A stretch of 64,000 nt of DNA from Leifsonia xyli (GTDB lineage Bacteria; Actinomycetota; Actinomycetes; Actinomycetales; Microbacteriaceae), in assembly GCA_003243275.1 (NCBI GenBank), contig QFQR01000004.1, positions 62,001-126,000 on the forward strand. The letters are read 5' to 3'. Under the pieces are notes generated by a model. It ran no database searches and was not told where the DNA came from. It saw only the letters and a program-made list of their open reading frames with translations. A program made the position numbers and the translations under genes. This document shows, one piece after another, positions 60,294 to 64,000 of the stretch (position 1 is its first letter; every line of letters begins with the position of its first letter).

Positions 60294-60495
60294 CGTGCGC
60301 CCTTGCGATATTGCGAGCCCGGAGCAATTCATCTCGCGTGGTGCGTGAGAACTCGCTGGGCTGCGAGGCACGAGTGCGGGCCTCTGCTGCAGCTGCGCTA
60401 TCGCCGCGTGCCTCGAGCGCCTTCGCGCGCGCGGCGTGGATGGCGCGTACCTCTGAGTCGCTTGGGCCTCCGGCGTGTGCCGCGAACAGCGTCAT
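60277..60495 (-). CDS. Small helical protein, 72 residues
   Basis: This 72-residue protein, MTLFAAHAGGPSDSEVRAIHAARAKALEARGDSAAAAEARTRAS..., is helical and Ala/Arg-rich. It overlaps Prim-Pol by 17 bases and the preceding gene by 4 (ATGA). I recognise no family. The tight coupling supports it as a real gene. Confidence 0.62.
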   Translation of the reverse strand: MTLFAAHAGGPSDSEVRAIHAARAKALEARGDSAAAAEARTRASQPSEFSRTTRDELLRARNIARAHGARSK

Positions 60496-60713
60496 CGGGG
60501 ATCACCCCCGGGGGCGGGCCATTCCCCACGGCGCCTAAGCTCCTCGACGCCTCGAGCCAGTTCACGCCGGGAGAAGCTGTCCCTGACCCCGCGCCGCGCG
60601 AGTGCTGCGCGAAGCGCGCCCCGGAACTCCCGCGATCCGGGGTGAGGGATCAACGAAGGGGGCACGTCGGCGAGGGCTGCTTCGATGACGCGCGACGTCT
60701 GCGGCACACTCAT
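60492..60713 (-). CDS. Small protein, 73 residues
   Basis: This 73-residue protein begins MSVPQTSRVIEAALADVPPSLIPHPGSREFRGALRAALARRG and ends WPAPGGDPR. No family is recognised. It starts with ATGA on the stop of the HTH gene and ends with ATGA on the next gene, placing it inside the operon. Confidence 0.65.
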   Translation of the reverse strand: MSVPQTSRVIEAALADVPPSLIPHPGSREFRGALRAALARRGVRDSFSRRELARGVEELRRRGEWPAPGGDPR

Positions 60714-60919
60714 CGCGCTGCGCTGCGCGTGCCGCGCTCGAAGTAGGCTTCGAGGTCGGACGCCCGGACGCGGACGTACCTGCCGACCTTGACGATGGGC
60801 AGGCGTCGCTCGTCCAGCAGGCGCTGCGCCATGCGAGTCGGGATGTTCGCTCGAGCAGCGATGTCGTCGACGGTGAGCAGCTGCTGCTCCACGCCGGGAA
60901 CGGAAGAAGGTGCGGACAT
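60710..60919 (-). CDS. Excisionase-type HTH protein
   Basis: This 69-residue protein has VEQQLLTVDDIAARANIPTRMAQRLLDERRLPIVKVGRYVRVRASDLEAYFERG, a MerR-like/HTH_17 winged helix as in excisionases and AlpA-type regulators. It is the first gene of the minus-strand operon. The SD GGAG 7 bases before the ATG lies next to a CTCC that could pair with it. It likely directs excision with an integrase and may regulate the operon. Confidence 0.85.
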   Translation of the reverse strand: MSAPSSVPGVEQQLLTVDDIAARANIPTRMAQRLLDERRLPIVKVGRYVRVRASDLEAYFERGTRSAAR

Positions 60920-61309
60920 GAGAGCACTCCGAAGGAGCCTCGCCCCGGCAAGACCCGCCGTGACTTCCAGCGTGTGCGCTGGCTTCGCTCTCCCACATTC
61001 CGCGGTGGGCCTGCGCCTAACGGGTTGCGATCCCGTGTCCTCCTACGCGCGGCCTGCCTCCAGGCTCTTAGCTGCCGACTCGCCAGTCTGTCGCACGGGC
61101 GGAAGTCGTCCGCCACAGCCGCAACTGATCCCGGCGGACCAGTTCGCGTTGGTGTGCACAGCCTAGGGCGTCGTCTCGTGTGACGCTCGGTAATGAAAAG
61201 CGCGTGTCGGGCGGAGCGCGGTGGCACGCGGGGCCGGGTGGTACGCAAGGTGCGCGGGCGATGCGGGTGTAGCCGGGGCGATTTCGGGCAATCTCAGTGC
61301 GACGCAAGG
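60920..61309. other. 390-bp non-coding region between the right integrase and the xis-led operon
   Basis: No gene can be supported. It must hold the promoter of the minus-strand replication operon. A short hairpin CCAGCG-TGTG-CGCTGG is at 60967-60982, 48 bases upstream of the HTH start, and could be an operator. A candidate origin of replication could also lie here, but I see no iteron series. Confidence 0.5.
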
Positions 61310-62665
61310 TCACACTGCGCGGAGCTTCGGCTGCACTTCGCGGGCGCCGTAGATCGAGTCGAGCCGGGCGGCCAGCACCCGGTCTGAGTCGTCGGCGGCG
61401 TGCGCGTAGATCGACGCAGCCCGCATCGTGGTGTGCCCGAGCCGTGCTTGCACCTCGGGGAGCGATGCGCCGGCCTTGTAGGCCAGTGTCGCGCCGGTGT
61501 GCCGGAGGTCGTGCCAGGTCAGTTCCTCGCGCCCGACGACGGCGCGCGCTCGGCGGAACGCGAATGACAGTCGCACGTTGCTGACGGGCTCGCCGTCGCG
61601 CATGGTGAACACGAGCGCGTCGGGCGCGGGGTCGGTGTGCTCTTCAAGGTGTGCGGCGAGCGTGTCGAGCACGAAGGTGGGCAGGTGCACGACCCGGCGG
61701 CTCTTAGCTGTCTTGGTCGGCCCGAACTCGATCGGGTGACCGGGCACGCAAAGCAGCGCACGCTCGACGCGCAGCGTCCCTGCCTCGAGGTCGACGTGCC
61801 GGCGGGCGAGCGCGAACAGCTCCCCGTACCGGAGGCCCGACCACGCGGCGAGCAGCACCGCGGCGGCAAGGTCGGGCGGCATGTGCGCGGCGAGCTGCTC
61901 CACCTCGGCGGGGCTCGCGGTCGTGCGCTCGCGATGGTGCACGACGCCGGCGCCCGGAATCTGGCACGGGTTCGCGAGCAGCAGCCGGTCCTGCACGGCC
62001 GTCGCGAGCATCGCGTGCAGCAGACGGTAGGCCTGCGCGGCGGTCGTCTTACCGGCGTCGAGCGGTGCCGGTACCGGGCGCTCGATTCCGCGCGGCTCGC
62101 CCGCCGCCCGCCAGGCAGCGAGCACGGCCTGCGGAAGCTGCCCCGTCGACGCGACGGGGAGCCCGCGGGCTCGCGCCCACGCGCGGGCCGGATGCTCGCG
62201 CCGTTCCGCATTGCGGGTCAGCAGTTCGGACGCGCGATCACGTGCCGTAGCGAACACTGCTGCGTACCACGAGCGGACGACACTCGGCGTTAGCTCGGCG
62301 ACGAGCATCCGCCCCAGCTCGACGCCGCGACGTCCGCCGATCGACGGCAGCACCCACCGCTCGAGCAGGCGTCGGTACGTGTCGCGCGTGCGCGGCGCGA
62401 GGTCGGGGCGGCTCTCCATCCACGCCTCCGCGAACTCCCGCAACGTGACCTGCCCCGCGCGGGGATCGCGCCAGGTACCCCGGGTGCGGTCGGCACGCTC
62501 CATCGCGAGCCACCCGTGCGCATCGTCCTTCGTGGCGAAGGTGTGCGGCGCCGAGAACCGGTGACCGTCCGCGCGGTAGAAGGCGCGCCACCGGCCAGAG
62601 GGGAGCTGCTCGACGGTGCCCCATGCTCCCGGCGTCGCGCGACCGTCGCGCTTCCGCCGGCTCAC
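61310..62665 (-). CDS. Site-specific tyrosine recombinase (integrase), tRNA-proximal
   Basis: This 451-residue integrase has an AP2-like N-terminal arm-binding domain (GTVEQLPSGRWRAFYRADGHRFSAPHTFATKDDAHGWLA), a core-binding part (TLREFAEAWMESRPDLAPRTRDTYRRLLERWV), and a catalytic domain. The latter has R279 in WSGLRYGE, K318/K321 in TKTAKSRR, H385/R388 in HDLRH, H411 in LGHTTM, and Y420. The GTG at 62665 (GTGA overlap, GAGGG 9 bases before) is chosen; ATG 62674 is possible. Its position next to attR in the tRNA is that of the integrase that inserted this element. Confidence 0.92.
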   Translation of the reverse strand: MSRRKRDGRATPGAWGTVEQLPSGRWRAFYRADGHRFSAPHTFATKDDAHGWLAMERADRTRGTWRDPRAGQVTLREFAEAWMESRPDLAPRTRDTYRRLLERWVLPSIGGRRGVELGRMLVAELTPSVVRSWYAAVFATARDRASELLTRNAERREHPARAWARARGLPVASTGQLPQAVLAAWRAAGEPRGIERPVPAPLDAGKTTAAQAYRLLHAMLATAVQDRLLLANPCQIPGAGVVHHRERTTASPAEVEQLAAHMPPDLAAAVLLAAWSGLRYGELFALARRHVDLEAGTLRVERALLCVPGHPIEFGPTKTAKSRRVVHLPTFVLDTLAAHLEEHTDPAPDALVFTMRDGEPVSNVRLSFAFRRARAVVGREELTWHDLRHTGATLAYKAGASLPEVQARLGHTTMRAASIYAHAADDSDRVLAARLDSIYGAREVQPKLRAV

Positions 62666-62907
62666 GATGCCCATCCCTCGATGCAGGCGCGGGCGAAGAG
62701 CTGCGCATCCGGGGCCGGCGGCGGGCCGCCGTGCTCCGCGTGCTCGTGCTCCGCGTGCTCGTGCTCCGCGTGCTCGTGCTCGACGTGGGCGCGGAACAGC
62801 GACGGCGCGGAGCGCCACAAGCAGACCTCGCACGAGGCGATGTAGCGCGGTTCCGGGTGGTCGGCGACGACGAGATAGGGAACGGGTTGGAGGTCGATTC
62901 GAGCCAT
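62662..62907 (-). CDS. Small C2H2-zinc-finger-like protein with His-Glu repeats
   Basis: This 81-residue protein contains ASCEVCLWRSAPSLFRAHVEHEHAEHEHAEH: Cys-x2-Cys then His-x2-His (about 12 apart), as in a C2H2 finger. A run of about 4 EHEHA units follows, encoded by three perfect copies of GTGCTCCGCGTGCTC at 62731-62775 and a degenerate fourth. It is coupled to the integrase start. C2H2-like small proteins before integrases occur on actinobacterial elements, to my knowledge. The role is likely DNA binding; the repeat length may vary between strains. Confidence 0.72.
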   Translation of the reverse strand: MARIDLQPVPYLVVADHPEPRYIASCEVCLWRSAPSLFRAHVEHEHAEHEHAEHEHAEHGGPPPAPDAQLFARACIEGWAS

Positions 62908-62931
62908 GGTGAGCCCCTCGTTTCGGCCCGT

Positions 62932-62950
62932 GAGTCCACGGGAGTCCACG
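62932..62950 (+). repeat. Right arm-type repeats GAGTCCACG x2
   Basis: GAGTCCACG at 62932-62940 and 62942-62950, spaced 10 bp as in the left pair, in the same orientation, 74 bases before attR. Nearby CTGTCCTA (62967-62974) also recurs at the left end (53779-53786). Confidence 0.7.
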
Positions 62951-63023
62951 ACAGGGGCTTAGCTCGCTGTCCTAGCAGTCGTTCTCGGCGGCAACTACCC
63001 CGAGATTCCGGGGAAGTTGATCC

Positions 63024-63065
63024 GAGGGGCTGACGGGAATCGAACCCGCGCTATCTGCTTGGGAA
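63024..63065. repeat. attR: 42-bp repeat inside the intact tRNA-Gly
   Basis: Right copy of the 42-bp direct repeat. It covers the 3' half of the tRNA gene, so integration restored a functional tRNA at this end. Confidence 0.93.
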
Positions 63066-63095
63066 GCAGATGTTCTGCCATTGAACTACAGCCCC
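63025..63095 (-). tRNA. tRNA-Gly (anticodon CCC)
   Basis: On the minus strand the 71 bases fold as GGGGCTG/CAGCCCC acceptor, GTTC/GAAC D-arm, TCTGC-TTCCCAA-GCAGA anticodon arm with CCC at 34-36, and a GGG-TTCGATT-CCC T-arm. The discriminator is U, as for bacterial tRNA-Gly. CCA is not encoded. It is the integration site of the element at 53724-63065. Confidence 0.95.
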
Positions 63096-63137
63096 GCAGC
63101 CGTGAACGGCTACCGCTAGAGCCTATACGCTCGACGC

Positions 63138-63743
63138 ATGCTGCTCAGCGACCGCGACATCACCGCCGAACTCGACGCCGGGCGCATCGGACTGTCGCCG
63201 CTGGATCGCGAGATGATCCAGCCCTCGAGCATCGACGTGCGACTCGACCGCTACTTCCGCCTGTTCGACAACCACAAGTATCCGTTCATCGACCCGGCGG
63301 AGGAGCAGCCCGAGCTCACGCGGCTCATCGAGACCAAGCCGGGTGAGCCCTTCATCCTGCACCCCGGCGAGTTCGTGCTCGGGTCCACCTACGAGCTGGT
63401 CACCCTTCCCGACGACCTGGCGGCGCGCCTCGAAGGCAAGAGCTCGCTCGGCCGCCTGGGGCTCCTCACCCACTCGACCGCCGGATTCGTCGACCCCGGC
63501 TTCTCGGGGCACGTCACGCTCGAGCTGTCGAATGTCGCGACGCTGCCGATCAAGCTGTGGCCCGGCATGAAGATCGGCCAGCTGTGCTTCATCCGCACGA
63601 GCTCTCCCGTCACCAACCCCTACGGCTCCGGCCCCTACGCCAACCGGTACCAGGGGCAGCGCGGCCCGACCGCGTCGCGCTCGTGGCAGAACTTCCACCG
63701 TTCGGATGTCACGGTGACGGATGCGGGCGCGCCCGGGGAGTGA
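63138..63743 (+). CDS. dcd: dCTP deaminase, probably bifunctional (dUMP-forming)
   Basis: This 201-residue protein begins MLLSDRDITAELDAGRIGLSPLDREMIQPSSIDVRLDRYFRLF and has RLEGKSSLGRLGLLTHSTAGFVDPGFSGHVTLELSN, with the catalytic Glu and TAGF loop, and KYQGQRGPT-like NRYQGQRGPTASRSWQNF at the end. It closely resembles the mycobacterial Dcd that converts dCTP to dUMP directly, feeding thymidylate synthesis. It is divergent from the tRNA gene and not part of the element. Confidence 0.95.
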   Translation: MLLSDRDITAELDAGRIGLSPLDREMIQPSSIDVRLDRYFRLFDNHKYPFIDPAEEQPELTRLIETKPGEPFILHPGEFVLGSTYELVTLPDDLAARLEGKSSLGRLGLLTHSTAGFVDPGFSGHVTLELSNVATLPIKLWPGMKIGQLCFIRTSSPVTNPYGSGPYANRYQGQRGPTASRSWQNFHRSDVTVTDAGAPGE

Positions 63744-63807
63744 CCTCGCCGCGCCGCGTGGCGCATCCGGCCGATGGGGGCGTGGCCGCACGCGGCCGCA
63801 GCCGTGA

Positions 63808-64000
63808 CTAGCGGCCGGCCGGCCAGGCGCCGAGCTGCAGGGCGAACCACGGGCTGAAGGCGAAGGGTGCGGCCGCGACCGCCATCCGCACCGACATCGG
63901 ATCGGCCCACACCCACTCCGACACCTCGGTCTTTGAGGGGTTCGGGTCGCGATCGATCACCGCCCGGAACACCGGGCAGATCTCGTTCTCGACGGTGCCG
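63808..64000 (-). CDS. idi: Isopentenyl-diphosphate delta-isomerase (3' part)
   Basis: The reading frame enters from the right edge and stops at 63808-63810. The visible 63 residues contain ENEICPVFRAVIDRDP, with the metal-binding Glu residues of type I IPP isomerase, then SEWVWADPMSVRMAV and AFSPWFALQLGAWP, all matching the C-terminal third of Idi. It interconverts IPP and DMAPP for isoprenoids. The start lies outside the window. Confidence 0.88.
   Translation of the reverse strand, partial: GTVENEICPVFRAVIDRDPNPSKTEVSEWVWADPMSVRMAVAAAPFAFSPWFALQLGAWPAGR

Larger units (their letters stand above)
53724..63065. mobile_element. Integrated element in tRNA-Gly(CCC), satellite-like
   Basis: About 9.3 kb are bounded by the 42-bp attL/attR repeat. 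The contents in order are: arm-type repeats, a tyrosine recombinase (+), a DUF6907-like gene (+), then a minus-strand operon. That operon carries an HTH excisionase, two small proteins, Prim-Pol, an AAA helicase, a Cys-rich protein, a tape-measure-like protein and an 80-residue protein. A second tyrosine recombinase and a C2H2-like small protein follow. No capsid, terminase, portal, relaxase or T4SS gene is visible. The gene set, size and tRNA target fit a phage satellite or small replicating genomic island. Confidence 0.88.

Noticed and set aside
61000..61060. tRNA-like stretch (GGGTTGCGATCCCGTG) in the gap beside the right integrase
   Set aside because: A T-arm-like hairpin is present but no acceptor, D-arm or anticodon arm can be paired around it.
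62731..62790. Regularly spaced 15-bp repeats as a possible CRISPR array
   Set aside because: The units are directly adjacent with no spacers and encode an in-frame EHEHA protein repeat; no cas gene is present anywhere in the window.

Overview
The window is GC-rich (about 70% by eye) actinobacterial chromosome, most likely from the family Microbacteriaceae. It begins just beside the replication origin. The order yidD-yidC-khpB-rsmG-parA-parB, then trxB-trxA, murJ, a DUF6049 gene, cca and rpsF-ssb-rpsR-rplI-dnaB is the classic oriC-proximal arrangement of actinobacteria. Two perfect parS sites (1723-1738 and 3426-3441) sit beside khpB/rsmG and parA. The origin itself should lie just left of base 1. 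A dispersed palindromic repeat, with arms reading like TCGATAC and ACTCRACCAGCGG, recurs between genes.

Layout. 1-18087: origin-proximal core. YidD/YidC/KhpB act in membrane insertion and RNA binding, RsmG modifies 16S rRNA, and ParA/ParB segregate the chromosome. Ddl and MurJ serve peptidoglycan synthesis, TrxA/TrxB maintain thiols, Cca repairs tRNA ends, and S6-SSB-S18-L9 precede DnaB. A cluster of near-consensus DnaA boxes lies upstream of dnaB. 18294-28213: accessory housekeeping genes. These include an alpha/beta hydrolase with a divergent TetR regulator, membrane proteins, an ECF-type sigma factor coupled to a membrane protein, purB with a tyrosine phosphatase, and a WXG-like small protein coupled to a serine hydrolase. 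28253-32821: an aromatic-type aminotransferase and a three-gene E1alpha-E1beta-E2 2-oxoacid dehydrogenase operon.

33006-41369: a defence-like island. It has an uncharacterised protein facing a DUF488 protein, an XRE regulator divergent from a three-gene methylase/methylase/GIY-YIG-helicase operon, and an AlbA_2/HATPase_c_4 regulator. That regulator has an exceptionally clear promoter and three TTATGCATAA palindromes. The island abuts a zinc-independent ribosomal protein operon (rpmB-rpmG-rpsN). A Zur-like box for that operon now lies inside the 3' end of the regulator gene.

42720-53733: HU, a CopD-CtaG fusion, a Pif1-like helicase, an iron-regulated-looking haem degradation cluster (DUF2470, DUF4383, haem oxygenase, with a DtxR-like box), a Tat-exported phosphoesterase, a cysteine-desulfurase-like enzyme, and a TetR/oxidoreductase divergent pair with a palindromic operator.

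53724-63065: a compact 9.3-kb integrated element in the 3' half of a tRNA-Gly(CCC) gene, flanked by a 42-bp direct repeat. It carries its own Prim-Pol and AAA helicase, an excisionase-like HTH, a tape-measure-like protein and two different tyrosine recombinases, one at each end. One recombinase has three tandem core-binding-like domains. Paired 9-bp arm-type repeats (GAGTCCACG) occur at both ends. No capsid, terminase, relaxase or T4SS gene is visible, so it resembles a phage satellite. The window closes with dcd and the 3' part of idi.
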